Shown piece by piece: positions 31,769-42,238 of a stretch of DNA of 64,000 nt. Below the pieces are notes generated by a model, which was not told the origin of the DNA, made no database searches, and worked only from the letters and a program-made list of their open reading frames with translations. The DNA comes from Cladopsammia gracilis. Lineage: Eukaryota > Cnidaria > Anthozoa > Scleractinia > Dendrophylliidae. The position numbers were made by a program, and so were the translations under genes. How positions within the stretch are numbered: position 1 is the stretch's first letter; every line of letters begins with the position of its first letter. The DNA lies in the NCBI GenBank assembly GCA_022457155.1, contig JAJGOT010000202.1, forward strand, positions 1,044,001-1,108,000. The letters are read 5' to 3'.

Positions 31769-32443
31769 ATGGTTGTGTTAACAATCGTCGCGCCTTCGAA
31801 CCCTCACACCATCTACTTCGATAACCCGCTTCAGAAACCTAGCTATATCAGGCTCGTCTCTTGTTCGATTTGCAATTCGTGGCATAATTTGAAACAAAGA
31901 GGAGAAATATCTGTCAAAGTATCAGGCTCGAAGGCCCAACCAACTATAATCAACATTGAGCCTAGTTTTTACACTCCTAGTAGTTTAGCAAAAACGATAG
32001 TTGACAAATACAAAGAACGGGTTATAGACCTTAAAGCGGAATTGTATTCTCCTCTTGGTGCTATGGCAATTTTGAACCCAGGAGGTGAATATTTAATAGG
32101 TCTTTCCAATAATATCAGATTATTATTTGGCAAGAGCCTACAAACGCCTCCACATATAACCAGTAAAAAATTCGACTCACCAAGCACTTACTTTATCCAC
32201 TGCGATCTGGTTGATAAAGAACAGAACCTGTTCAATGGCAAGCCTTCGACAGTCTTGGCTAAATTTGATCTTCGTGGAAAGCCATATGAGAAAGTTTTCT
32301 ATGAATCAACACAGCAGAACATCTTGCGTGACGTCTCGTCTGGCGATTATGTAAACAGCATAACTCTGTCTGTGAGAGATGCGAACAATGAACTTTTTGA
32401 TTTCAATAACGCCCCTCTTGAATTTGAAGTTGAAATAAATTAA
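31769..32443 (+). CDS. Probable minor capsid (penton-like) protein
   Basis: 224 residues from ATG 31769, which directly follows TTTATATACACA; the in-frame ATG at 31742 lies inside the divergent promoter and is rejected. Beta-rich, no membrane segment, ending in a strand-like PLEFEVEIN. Single jelly-roll minor capsid proteins of this size accompany the major capsid protein in Polintons, and this is the best candidate here. The assignment is by size, composition and position, so moderate only. Confidence 0.55.
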   Translation: MVVLTIVAPSNPHTIYFDNPLQKPSYIRLVSCSICNSWHNLKQRGEISVKVSGSKAQPTIINIEPSFYTPSSLAKTIVDKYKERVIDLKAELYSPLGAMAILNPGGEYLIGLSNNIRLLFGKSLQTPPHITSKKFDSPSTYFIHCDLVDKEQNLFNGKPSTVLAKFDLRGKPYEKVFYESTQQNILRDVSSGDYVNSITLSVRDANNELFDFNNAPLEFEVEIN

Positions 32444-32458
32444 TATGTATACACAACC

Positions 32459-33118
32459 ATGAGCTCAGCTAATGTGTTGCCATCGGCACCGGATTACAGT
32501 GAGACTCAATCGCTTTACCCAAGCTTACCAGCAAATGGCGAAGACTTCCGGCTCAAGAAAATAACAGACTTACAGAAAGAGCTTGAGAAGGAAGCCGACC
32601 ACTATCGCCAGGTCGCAAAAAAATACAAACGGGCCCACGCGATTCTTCATGCAGCGGCTGTGGGTCTTGGTTTGGTGGCTACAGGCATGTCTTCGGCCAC
32701 TTTCGCGACTGCTTTATCTGGAGTTGGAATTGTTGCCAGTCCTGCCCTTGCTGGTGTGGCGGCTATTACAGGAGCTTCCTCCGCAGCACTCACCGTGTTA
32801 AGCAAGAGATTGGAACGAAAGATTACGAAACACGAGAAAATCTACACGCTCGCTGTTGCCAAGCGGAACTCTGTCTATGAGATGATTTCAAAGGCTTTGG
32901 CTGACAATAACATCGACGATCCAGAGTTTACAATTATCATAAATGAGTTTGAGAAATACAACAAACTGAAAGACGAGATCCGCTCTGGGGAAACAAAGCC
33001 CGCACAAGAGGGACAGCCTCAAGCCCTGGATCTTGACAAGCTCAGAGAAGAACTTCGCAAAGAAGTAAAAGCAGAGTTTCAAAAAAAGTTAAATCATCTG
33101 GCAGACGTATCCAAGTAG
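32459..33118 (+). CDS. Membrane protein with PSAP and YPSL motifs, two-span hairpin and coiled coils (219 aa)
   Basis: Follows the previous gene by 15 bp, with its own ATGTATACACAACC leader. Residues 8-11 are PSAP and 20-23 YPSL, the forms of ESCRT-binding late motifs (TSG101 and ALIX type) used by budding viruses; here this is a motif match only. Helical stretch at about 30-60, two hydrophobic segments at about 66-110, then a long coiled coil to the end. The plan resembles SLATT-like membrane modules. Function unknown; virion membrane or exit is a reasonable guess. Confidence 0.75.
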   Translation: MSSANVLPSAPDYSETQSLYPSLPANGEDFRLKKITDLQKELEKEADHYRQVAKKYKRAHAILHAAAVGLGLVATGMSSATFATALSGVGIVASPALAGVAAITGASSAALTVLSKRLERKITKHEKIYTLAVAKRNSVYEMISKALADNNIDDPEFTIIINEFEKYNKLKDEIRSGETKPAQEGQPQALDLDKLREELRKEVKAEFQKKLNHLADVSK

Positions 33119-33185
33119 TATTTGAAAGAGTAAACTCTGGATTTAATCTACAAATCTCGAAAGGAAAACAATATATATAGGAGCA

Positions 33186-33419
33186 ATGCCTATTATAAAG
33201 GAGTTAATCACACTGCTTCAATCTGCAAATAAACGATATACCAATCTCGAACAGGATTATAAAACACTGCAAAGACATTACTGCGAGCTTTACCAGAAAT
33301 ATATGACCCTACGCCACAGCCTCCTTTGCCAGGATTGTAAAACGCGGTGCGCGAAAGAAGAACCGGGTGGATGCACCGAAGTTTGTAATCTTTGTAATGC
33401 AAAATTATGTTCGTATTGA
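33186..33419 (+). CDS. Small coiled-coil zinc-binding protein (77 aa)
   Basis: Helical front part (residues 1-45), then seven Cys in 28 residues: 48, 51, 55, 63, 67, 70 and 75, with two CxxC pairs (CQDC and CNLC). A compact zinc knuckle or RING-like fragment, too short for a full RING. Leader AATATATATAGGAGCA before ATGCCT. Starts 68 bp after the preceding stop. Possibly a regulatory or DNA-binding factor. Confidence 0.65.
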   Translation: MPIIKELITLLQSANKRYTNLEQDYKTLQRHYCELYQKYMTLRHSLLCQDCKTRCAKEEPGGCTEVCNLCNAKLCSY

Positions 33420-33443
33420 ACATTTATTGTTTATAGTATAAAC

Positions 33444-34181
33444 ATGGAAAGACTTGAAGCAAATAGTTTCAATAAAAAGCTATCTATTGTCAGACAAATG
33501 GATGGAGAGAATGAATACAAGACTCAATTAGATGCCTTAGATGTTGAACACAAACACATCTGGCTGCGGGGCCTCTATGAAAATGACTATATAGACGAGT
33601 TATGCCGTTCAAAACTTAAAGAAAAGTTACAAATTATCTTTTCATATCTTTCTTCGTCAGCAAAACAAGGCTTAATAAAGCAGTACCATAAAAATAAGTT
33701 TGTTTCAATTGAAAGCATAACAAACGAAAATATAAAATCGTGCCAAAACTGTGGCGTGTCTTTTTCACTCCTGGTTGCTTCATCGGAACTTATCTGTGAA
33801 CTATGCAACCGAGTTGAAATAATTGATGGCGCCATCTTTGATAAGGCAACCATTTACAAAAATAAAAATATAACAATTAAAAGCAAGGCGAAAACAGACT
33901 ATAACTTTAACTATAGACTTGGTCAGTTATTCGGAAAATCCTCTATAAGATTAGCCAAGGAAGAACTTGAACAAACAAAATATGCTCACGCAAATATAAA
34001 ACCACACCTACCAGGGAATGTTTCTATAAATTTTAAAATTTATAAAATCTTAACCATGATCATGCAAGAAGGGCCAAGAAAATGGGAGATTTTATCTTAC
34101 ATAAAACTTCCGAGGGCATCTAAATGTCGAAAGTATGAGCAGCACTGGCAGGCGGCCCTGCGTTCAGCTAGAATTGCGTAA
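33444..34181 (+). CDS. Zinc-ribbon protein, possible late transcription factor (VLTF3-like)
   Basis: 245 residues, intact. CQNC at 100-103 and CELC at 118-121 make a CxxC-x14-CxxC zinc ribbon, flanked by helices. Poxvirus-type VLTF3 proteins, found in several Polinton relatives, have such a ribbon followed by a helical domain. The C-terminal part here does not show more of that family to my eye, so the call is tentative. If correct it could recognise the shared TATATA-type promoters. The 3' end overlaps the convergent nuclease fragment by 14 bp. Confidence 0.5.
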   Translation: MERLEANSFNKKLSIVRQMDGENEYKTQLDALDVEHKHIWLRGLYENDYIDELCRSKLKEKLQIIFSYLSSSAKQGLIKQYHKNKFVSIESITNENIKSCQNCGVSFSLLVASSELICELCNRVEIIDGAIFDKATIYKNKNITIKSKAKTDYNFNYRLGQLFGKSSIRLAKEELEQTKYAHANIKPHLPGNVSINFKIYKILTMIMQEGPRKWEILSYIKLPRASKCRKYEQHWQAALRSARIA

Positions 34182-34772
34182 ACTGCCCCTGAAGAAAGGC
34201 CTCGACGTCGCCTTCATTATCGCCAACTTCTCCCACGGAAGTTATTTTGTCCTCTGTATGGATAAGTGAATGAATTTTTTTTTTAAGTTCAGCTAGCTGC
34301 TTGTGAAAATTTTCGGCCCTTGCTTGAATGCCTTCTAAGAACCCCTCGTGCTGGGTGATTGGAAGTTCTGTTTCATCAAGGAGCTTCCAAGCAAAGAAGG
34401 CAACGGCTCTTGGCCCCTCGGCACTAGTGGTTAGCTCGCTCTTGAATTTCTGCCGTCTAAAGAATTCCTCTCGCTCTATTTCCTCGCTAAAAGTTCTTCT
34501 AACAGGACCGTAAGAACACCAGAGCTCTTTCTCCTCGATGCTTGCCATTATTTTCTCAAACTGTGGCTGCGCAAGTTCGGCGACATCGACGAGCTCAGTT
34601 TGTTTTTTGGTCAAAAGTTGCTTAGAGAAGAGGTAAACAATGCCCCAGGCAAGTGTTTTATTTGCCTTTGTTGAATGAACAACACCTCCGTTTAGCTTCG
34701 CATTATGAAACGTGCTTGATGTCATCTGTTTCAAAGGGCACAGTCTGAAATAGGAGTCAACGAAAAGGCCCT
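34168..34772 (-). pseudogene. YqaJ-like nuclease, C-terminal part (split gene)
   Basis: An open minus-strand frame runs from the edge of the inserted repeat (about 34772) to a stop at 34168. It opens with GLFVDSYFRLC and continues into a helical domain with ELWCSYGP and AVAFFAWKLLDETE. There is no start codon or TATA-like leader at the break. I infer that it is the second half of the nuclease whose first half lies at 40985-41468: both are on the same strand and each ends exactly at the repeat. Not intact as written. Confidence 0.6.
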
Positions 34773-36592
34773 TTTTATCTCGTTAATGCGCTTGCGCATT
34801 AAGCGAGATTTCGAAGTCGAGTACTAAAAAGGGACAAAAGTTGTTAACAAAATTTTGTGGACTTTTGTCCGGGGGGGGTTTCTTGTTCCTTCTTTATAGA
34901 AGCTATATTAGGGCATTGAGGATATGGTTGGTTAAAGCGGTTAGGATTTCAAGAAGGGCGTCACATACTGCCACTAAAATGTTTGGGGAGCACCCCCGGA
35001 CCTATTGTTAATTTCCCTAGGGTATTGGGATGTCAGAACTTGTGATGAACTTGTCATATCTCACATTACGTTACCGCAAAGGTATTAGTTCTTCTTAAAT
35101 TTCGATATCTCACGTTACCTATCAGTTTCAATCATTTGTCGTAAAGCCATTATAGCTACTTTAAAAGGGTAAAAATAGGTTAAATGCGTTTTCTTGGGAA
35201 ACGTAGTTTGAGAATTTCACGGTGTATTTTACTAATGGAGAGGTTATAAGAAAGTTAAATGGGACAGGAAAGTTTGTGTGTTAATATGAGCGGTATGGCA
35301 GAGCAAAATAGCATGAACTTTGCGTTTTTTCTATTGAGTTGTGGTTACACACACCTTGGGTTTGGGGCCTTCCCAAGGGTTAATGGCTTGGGTTCGGTTT
35401 ATCTCAGGTTTCATCTTACCCTTGGGGATGCGGTTACACAGTAAAAGACTCCCCAGGGTAAAATATAATAAGATATGAGTTCACTGACACTGCAGTTTAC
35501 GCGCGAAAACGTACAGATCGACATGGATGACACGAATCGAGATCTTGTAAGTTTAATTTCAGTCATTCTCCTGCTTATCATTTGATAAATATAACAATCC
35601 GGCATTTTTTTTTTTTGCGAGAAGACACCGAAGAAGACGCCTTCAACTACGCTATCTTCAAGGTTTGTCGGCGTTTTATTTACATTTAGGAGCTCGCCAC
35701 GAACTTGCTCGTCGCCAAGGAGGGCTTGGGTATTTCCACGACCACAGAATTGGTTTCAGCAACTTCTAAATAACAATGCACTCGATCACTGGTGGAAAGA
35801 AAATTTTAGAGTTACAAGTAAGCGTGCAATTAACCAAGCGTATCAGAGGTCAACTCAGCAGCAGGCGATTTCCTGTATTAGCTACGTTCTGCATTATGAT
35901 TGGCCAAGCGGTTTGATTGTGCAATAGTATGGTAAACATGTCATAGTTGTGTTGATTTTTTGGCTTATAATGATGACGGTTGAATGGAATTGCGGCAAGC
36001 CTTCAATGGCTTAAATTTTTGCGTCTTTTGCGTACTGTTACATAATGAAACTGTAATAGCAATTATTAATTGTTTTAAAATAGCACAAAAGCGAAAGTAC
36101 ACGGGTCAGCCAATACTACAACACGTATGCTACCGGTGCCAAGTGCAGGTTCAATCAAATTAGTTGCAACCTGTAGGTAAACGAACTTAAAATATTCACC
36201 TTTATACGGACTTCTATTTTATGAAAGGGGTCAATCCGGCAATTTTTTTTTTAGTCATATGGGAAATTTAACTTAGTCAGAGGCTGTCCTATTCAGTACA
36301 TTTGATAGCTGCGTGGAGCTAATTAACACCACTCTTATTACTAATCACGTTAAAAGTGACATCAAATATTCTAGATATGACTTGTTCTCAAAAGAACATG
36401 CTATTTTGCTCTGCCTTTTAAGTCGCTTAGCGAGTGACAACCGGAAATATCGTGAAAAGAAAAATTGGTAAGAATATTCTGCTCCCTGAGGGGGGGGACT
36501 CCTATAAGTCGTCAAGCGGAGGTGCTCGTCAGGAAAAAAAGTGAAACCCTGAAAGATATCAAAGTGGCCGTTATCAACCAGAATTTTACCTC
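34765..36592. repeat. Partial copy (A') of the ATCTCGTTAATGCG element
   Basis: 34772-35325 matches 36605-37165 base for base over most of its length (same hairpin end, same poly-G). The match is then broken by about 600 bp of unrelated sequence (35327-35925) and resumes briefly (TGCAATAGTATGG). It looks like a truncated copy next to copy A. No gene inside. Confidence 0.7.
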
Positions 36593-39500
36593 TAAAAGAT
36601 CCCATTTTTATCTCGTTAATGCGCATGCGCATTAAGCGAGATTTCGAAATTACCACGAAAAAAGGGGCAAAAGCTGTTAACAAATTTTTGTGGACTTTTG
36701 TCCGGGGGGGGGGGGGAGTTTCTTCTTTCTTCTTCATAGAAGCTATATTAGGGCATTGAGGATATAGTTGGTTAAAGCGGTTAGGATTTCAAGAAGGGCG
36801 TCACATACCGTCACTAAAAAATTGGAGGAACACCCCCGGTCCTATTGTTAATTTCCCTAGGGTATTGGGATGTCAGAACTTGTCATGAACTTGTCATATT
36901 TCGCATTACGTCACTGCAAAGATATTAAAATTCTTAGTTTCGATATCTCACGTTACGTATCAATATTTAAAATTTTCAATCATTTGTCGTAAAGCCATTC
37001 AAGCTGCTTTCGAGAATGGTAAAAATAGGTCAAATACGTTTTCTTGGGAAACGTAGTTTGAGAATTTCACGGTCTATTTTTACGAATGGAGACGTTATTG
37101 GACGGGAAAGTTTGTGTTTTAATATGAGCGATATGGCAGAGCAAAATAGCATGAACTTTGCGTTTGTATGCAATAGTATGGGAAAGACGTCATAGTTTTA
37201 TTGGTTTAGCTACCGTGCACAAGGAAATTTTGACTGAATTTGTTTTGCGGGAGGAAATTTTTGCGCGTCGGGACACCTTAAATTTCTGCTGGGAGGAAAT
37301 GTTTGCGGATTTCTGGTCAAGTATAAATAAAATCCAAGGCATCGGTATTAAACAATTTCACTTCCTGACCGGAGGTTTTTATAGTTCTCCTAGTTATATG
37401 GTTGCTGTTCTGGCGCCAATATGAACATAAACAACGAGAAAACTAGTGAGTGAATTATTGTACGTTGTTGTAAATATGTATCAGTATTATGATAACAGTC
37501 TCTGGTTCTTTTGAGGACGTGTGTGGAGTTGAATCGGGAATACAGATGACTGTTGTGCCGGTCGCCTCGGAGTTATGATAGCAATGTATTCACTGTTGAA
37601 AAGTTCTTGTTAAGCCGATATACATCCTTAAAACAAGTAATTTTTTCTGCGCGAGTATATTTCTGCGGTGGAAAATTTAATACAAAATAAAGTAATACTG
37701 CATAATAATGCAACAACGGACAACCTTTGCCTGTATCTCCGGCAGATCAGAAAAAGGTTTTGAAAAATACTGCAGTCAGGAATCCCGCATGTTTGATTAC
37801 TTTAGTACAAATTTTATAATTTGAGAAATTGGGGCGCTAAGTTTCATGATGTCACTTTCCGGGGAAACTTGATAAAGAGTGTACAGCTATTATGCTGGAG
37901 ATTCAAATATTTCAAACAGGATGTAATGGAGATACTGCCTAGCTCCGAGAAACACATTACACTTACACGCGGAATAAACTCTGAGGAGCTATTAAAAAAC
38001 AATTGCAAGATCCCACTATTTCAATATATGACTATCGCATAAGACTTGGATCTTAATAGAATATTTTACGAAATTTTACTGCGGTCGTGACCCCGGGGGT
38101 CGTCAAGAAGACACTGTCAACACTATATTTTGAGGTTTAAAGCAGACCCATTTAATCTCTAATAGTTATTAAACACATGATACCGGAAATAGAAAGCTCT
38201 CGACTTTCGAATAAAAAAAGACAGAACTACTATATATTCGCAAATAACCCATTCATGTATAACATTAACTTATGCAGCCATTTCTTTTTCAACTCTCCAC
38301 AAAAGAAAAATCAATGTCCGCTTCACTTTCCAAAACATTTCATATCGATATCGATAACAACATACACAACTGCGTGAAATATTTCCTTTAACAAGCATTG
38401 ACAACTAAGCGGAAAACAGATATTTCAGCCCACCCACATCTGACGTCTGAGCTATCAAAAGTTTCTCTGGCTTTTGTTGATAATTTTGTCCGATGGATTA
38501 TGAATGTTCTGCGATACTTGTTATCTTTGTGGAATGTCCGGTTTCCGGAAGATTATAAAGAACAGGAAAGAGCGAATCTCAAAACTGTCTTAAAAATGAA
38601 ATTAAGGTTGGAAAAATATATATTTGCTCAATTCTTTCTTTGACGAATAGAGGAATTCTAAGGATATGCACTTTTTTGTCTTGACTTCCTGACTGAATTT
38701 AAGTCTTAAAATAGCAATGAATATGCGTGAACGGAATCTGATCGATCAATGACAGACATTGTAGCGACCATAGGTCATGGATCAGTTCTTTTCTTCTTTA
38801 AAATCTCCGTAAAATTCTTAGATGTTTATATCTTATATATATACAGATCTACAAACGCGGATAAGCGTAAACATTTATCCGATGCGTTGTGGCACACATC
38901 AAAGATTTAAATTGGATGATCCCACAGGCAGACCAATCGTGATGTGAGTGACTCGAAGCCAGTACATATACTAGGTAATAATACGATTTGTCACGGAATT
39001 GATAAGCGATAGAAAAATCGAAAATATTACACACTAAAGTCTTCTCACCTTTACTTTATTGTCTCTTGATGTATCCTGACCGGTTTAAATGCATTTTTAC
39101 AACTTTTGTCACTCGCCCCACTATCCACTATAAAAGAAGGGAAGGCTGGAGACCTCTGAGCGAACCCTCGCCACGCGAAAGCCAATAAATTCTAAACAAT
39201 TCAACTCAAGCTCCCCGAATTGCCACCAGTGAGGCCGCAGGTTAAATGTCTACCCGTGCGATTCGTGCTAGCTTCCAAATTCCCTTTCACGGTCTCTAAA
39301 AGGGCTCCGTTTTGGAGCGATTCTGGCCATCTTCGCTTCGCCGTTGTCCGCGATCCAAACGGCTGTACCACGAAATTAGCGACCGCGTCACAGAGACAAA
39401 ATGACATTCACCCGAGGGGAGGGTCGTTACTTTTGCCCTCGCGCAAATTGACACCGTCGGGGGAGCCGGTGCGTGTAATTCGAACGGAAACCACACGCGT

Positions 39501-40990
39501 GACCTGTCACTTATTTGTCTTTATTTGATAAAGTGCAATTTTTCATCAAGATCAAAAGAAAAGTCTCTTTTTAAAATAAAAATGCTCGAAGGAAAATTAT
39601 TAAGCTTGTTAAAACCAATTTGCGCCAAAAAAATCAAAAATCAAAGGTCACGGATATGTATGTGTTTTACCGGGAGTCTAGGGTGTACTCTAACTGCACG
39701 TCCGATCCAAGAGAGAGGAAGATAGGGGCCTTGGGAACGAGGTTGGTAGACGTTTCAATAACAAATTGATCATTACATGTAAAACAGACCGTTGGCCGTC
39801 GGGTGTTGATATGAACGATATGGTCAATAATGTTTAATTTTTATTGGTAAATTGCACAACCTTCTAAAGTCGCTGTCGCAATTTGTCGTATTTTTGAAGC
39901 GGAATCGAGCCGTTTCTCGCTGTTCAGAACGTCTCATGTCGGCAATTTTCGGGGCCACGTCGCTTGTCGTTTTTACCAAGGCTTCTTTAAGCCGAGATGT
40001 TTTGAAAACAGCTTCGGCTATAAAAGGAAACGAAATCTAATCGCCAGCTCTATTCCTACAAGAGACACCATTCTGCCCGAAGGTACACAATTTTTTAGTT
40101 GACGGAAAAAGCGACAAGTAAAATATTTTCATTTGCCTTTTTTTGCAATAGTCTACCTTAGTGAAGTATTTAGATAAAACATTCCTTTTTTACTGAAGTC
40201 TTTTTACTGAACTTATTCACATGCACAAAGTTCTTGTTTTGTCTCATACATCCACATATACACTGCACATATTAATTGGCTGTTTAAAAACATTGCTAGT
40301 AAATCAATTTTAATCCCAAATGAAAATCGTTGCAATATGTTTTAGTTTTGTTTAAATATCAATAAATAAAGATAGTAAATATTTTTTAACCTTCGAACAT
40401 CTTTCCCAAATTTCGATTGATAAGAAAATCGCCATTGTAATGCCATACAAGTCATTGCTTCTAAAATACTGTGACTGATACAAAACAAAGAAAATTAACT
40501 AAGTAAAAGGGCTCTCTAAAGATAGATTGAATCTAAGTAGTTTTGCCACCCCCATCCCTCCTCATAATTTCCCCCCGTAGCAACCAAATTGGCCTCGGCT
40601 CATTCGCTTAATATAATCAAGTTGAAGTTTCCCCTCAGCTGTAAAATGAAGACTATTTTGAACAAATACGCTAAATTAACATGAAAATTATTTACATTCA
40701 TACTCGTGATTATTTTGTTGCTCATGACTTTTATTGATTTGGTGGCTCGTAAAAGAGGCCTTAAGTCCTCTATGACTGCAATGTCTAACTCTACGATTAG
40801 ACCTACAGGTATTTTGAATCTTTCAACTTCAATAAACCATTTAGCAGTTTACACATATTACCTATCACGTCTTTACTACATTTACCTATCAAAGGCACCC
40901 AACTTTTCCAATTCTTGTTGTTGTTGTTGTTTATTAACCTTACATTCTCTCGCATTAACGAGATGGCTTTAAGAGCCCTTTGATTTACTT
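36593..40990 (-). mobile_element. Non-autonomous TIR element, copy A (inside the Polinton)
   Basis: About 4.4 kb. One end is a near-perfect hairpin (ATCTCGTTAATGCG, CAT, then its inverse with one extra C); the other end has ATCTCGTTAATGCG next to AAAGGGCTCTTAAAGCC. The same sequence lies inverted at 54345-60985. No transposase or reverse transcriptase is visible. A stretch at 39120-39195 has CTATAAAAG and AATAAA words. An 80-codon frame at one end is better preserved in copy B (54346-54589). Confidence 0.75.
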
Positions 40991-41468
40991 GGCTTCCACT
41001 GAAAGCGAGACCTGTCTGAAGTTGTGTCACATAATAGCGCGGAATAGCTCTAACGGCTATCTTTCGTTTAAAGGGGCATTTAAACTCTAAGAGAGTTATG
41101 TTGCCAGCTTTGTCTTCGAAGTAGCCATCGGGGCTGCATGTAAGCTTTCCATAAAGGGGGTGCTCCTTTCCCAGATTAAGCGATACACTGTGTGCAAAGA
41201 CGGTTGTGTCGTGTTTCTGTTCAAAACATTTTCGTGCGATTGGCTCGAAAACATTGCCCCATGTACACGCAGTCATGTTGAACATGTCTGGGGCTTGGGC
41301 TTTCTTGTAAAGAAGGCTCCTTTCGTCTTCAAAGGGCGAAGCCCCTATCAGCGCGGCAACTTCTGAAGCCCCGATAGTACTCTTTCTGGCGCTGACCCAA
41401 GCGCGGCTCCTTTGTTTCAGACCAGTTTTCCTGGACTTAAGAAAGTTCAAGAAATTTTGCACAGGCAT
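40985..41468 (-). pseudogene. YqaJ-like viral recombinase/nuclease, N-terminal part (split gene)
   Basis: ATG at 41468 (leader TTGTATATTTGCG). Signs of the lambda-exonuclease/YqaJ PD-(D/E)xK fold: STIGASEVAALIGASPF with the Gly/Ser entry helix, WGNVFEPIARKCFE, the catalytic SPDGYF...LLEFKCP block (D then ExK), and YYVTQLQTGLAFSG with the Q motif. All active-site residues are here. The frame then runs into copy A of the repeat at about 40985. The C-terminal part is at 34168-34772. Such nucleases aid recombination-dependent replication. Confidence 0.8.
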
Positions 41469-41496
41469 CGCAAATATACAAGGTGAAAGCGTTTTT

Positions 41497-41730
41497 TCAA
41501 TTAGTGATGAGGGCGGCAAGTTGTTGTGGAGTTAGTCTTTGTGCTGCTTCAAGAATATATGTTGGTACAATGGCTGGAGGAAATGGTTGCCCTTCGATTA
41601 CTATAATGCATTCATACGATTTCCCTTTTCTGCTGCTACAGCACAAAAAACTGTCACTTCCATGTCTTGAGAAATTAAAGGCCATTCGTTTACTTGATTG
41701 TGTCCGAACGCTCTTTCTTCCTCTCCCCAT
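41497..41730 (-). CDS. Small Polinton protein next to the right TIR (77 aa, hypothetical)
   Basis: ATG at 41730, stop 29 bp before the nuclease start. Basic N-terminus (GRGRKSVRTQSSKR), a Cys pair (LCCSS), then a helical end LTPQQLAALITN. It fills the gap between the right TIR and the nuclease on the same strand, with no better frame competing. No family recognised; it lacks a clear TATA-like leader. Confidence 0.5.
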   Translation of the reverse strand: MGRGRKSVRTQSSKRMAFNFSRHGSDSFLCCSSRKGKSYECIIVIEGQPFPPAIVPTYILEAAQRLTPQQLAALITN

Positions 41731-41810
41731 TGCCGCTTAGGTACCCAAGAGATGTGTTTCTCCAATTAGTAATAACGCAGCCCCCAGTTGTTCAAATAAC
41801 GGTTTATTAG

Positions 41811-42232
41811 GTGCTTTCTAGTGGTTAAAACCGGTTATAGAGGGTTGCGCCAAATAAAGGGGCTGGGTGGTTGAAACCGCTTTCGGGCGGTTAAAACTGG
41901 TTATTAGTGGTTTAAGCTGGTTCTAGGGTTTAAATACAGCGCAAAAAAAACGAGATAGCAACCAATTTTTTGGCAACCATTTAAATAAGCCTCGTGGGAT
42001 AAAAACAAAAGACCCAGTAGTATAAGGTGGGTCAGTCAAATACTCACTTAACAAAATAAGACTCCATCGACAGTGGTGAATGCCTATTTTCCCCAATTAG
42101 GGATATAACCTGCAGGCCGACTGAAAGGAGGCCTGCAGGTGATGGTCGCTAATTGGGGAAAATAGGCATTCACCACTGTCGATGGAGTCTTATTTTGTAA
42201 AGTGGTATTTGACTGACCCACCTTATACTACT
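41811..42232. repeat. Polinton right terminal inverted repeat
   Basis: 422 bp, inverse of 20015-20437, ending CCTTATACTACT. Its outer part (42016-42232) is again the 217-bp palindrome with the same central arrangement in inverse. Confidence 0.9.
42016..42232. repeat. 217-bp palindrome at the right tip of the Polinton
   Basis: Begins AGTAGTATAAGG and ends CCTTATACTACT. Mirror image of the left tip, including the asymmetric 11-base centre, so no flip of the central loop is seen between the two tips. Confidence 0.9.
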
Positions 42233-42238
42233 AAAGGA
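42233..42238. repeat. Polinton target-site duplication AAAGGA, right copy
   Basis: Matches 20010-20015. The codon frame of the interrupted exon resumes here. Confidence 0.85.

Larger units (their letters stand above)
20016..42232 (+). mobile_element. Polinton/Maverick, 22.2 kb
   Basis: About 420-bp terminal inverted repeats, a 6-bp duplication AAAGGA, and the family's gene set: protein-primed family B DNA polymerase, retroviral-type integrase, FtsK/HerA-type packaging ATPase, capsid-like proteins. It lies inside a coding exon of another transposon, whose frame resumes at 42239. About 6.2 kb of foreign repeat (34.77-40.99 kb) splits its nuclease gene, so the element proper is about 16 kb. No adenain-like protease was found. 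Confidence 0.92.

Noticed and set aside
39100..39200. Possible solo LTR (TATAAAAG followed by AATAAA)
   Set aside because: No TG...CA ends, primer-binding site or target duplication could be found, and the region is simply part of both copies of the TIR element.
34735..41800. An adenain-type protease or further Polinton gene in the right third
   Set aside because: Only repeat sequence, the nuclease fragment and the 77-aa frame were seen; no His-Asp/Glu-Cys protease pattern in any frame.
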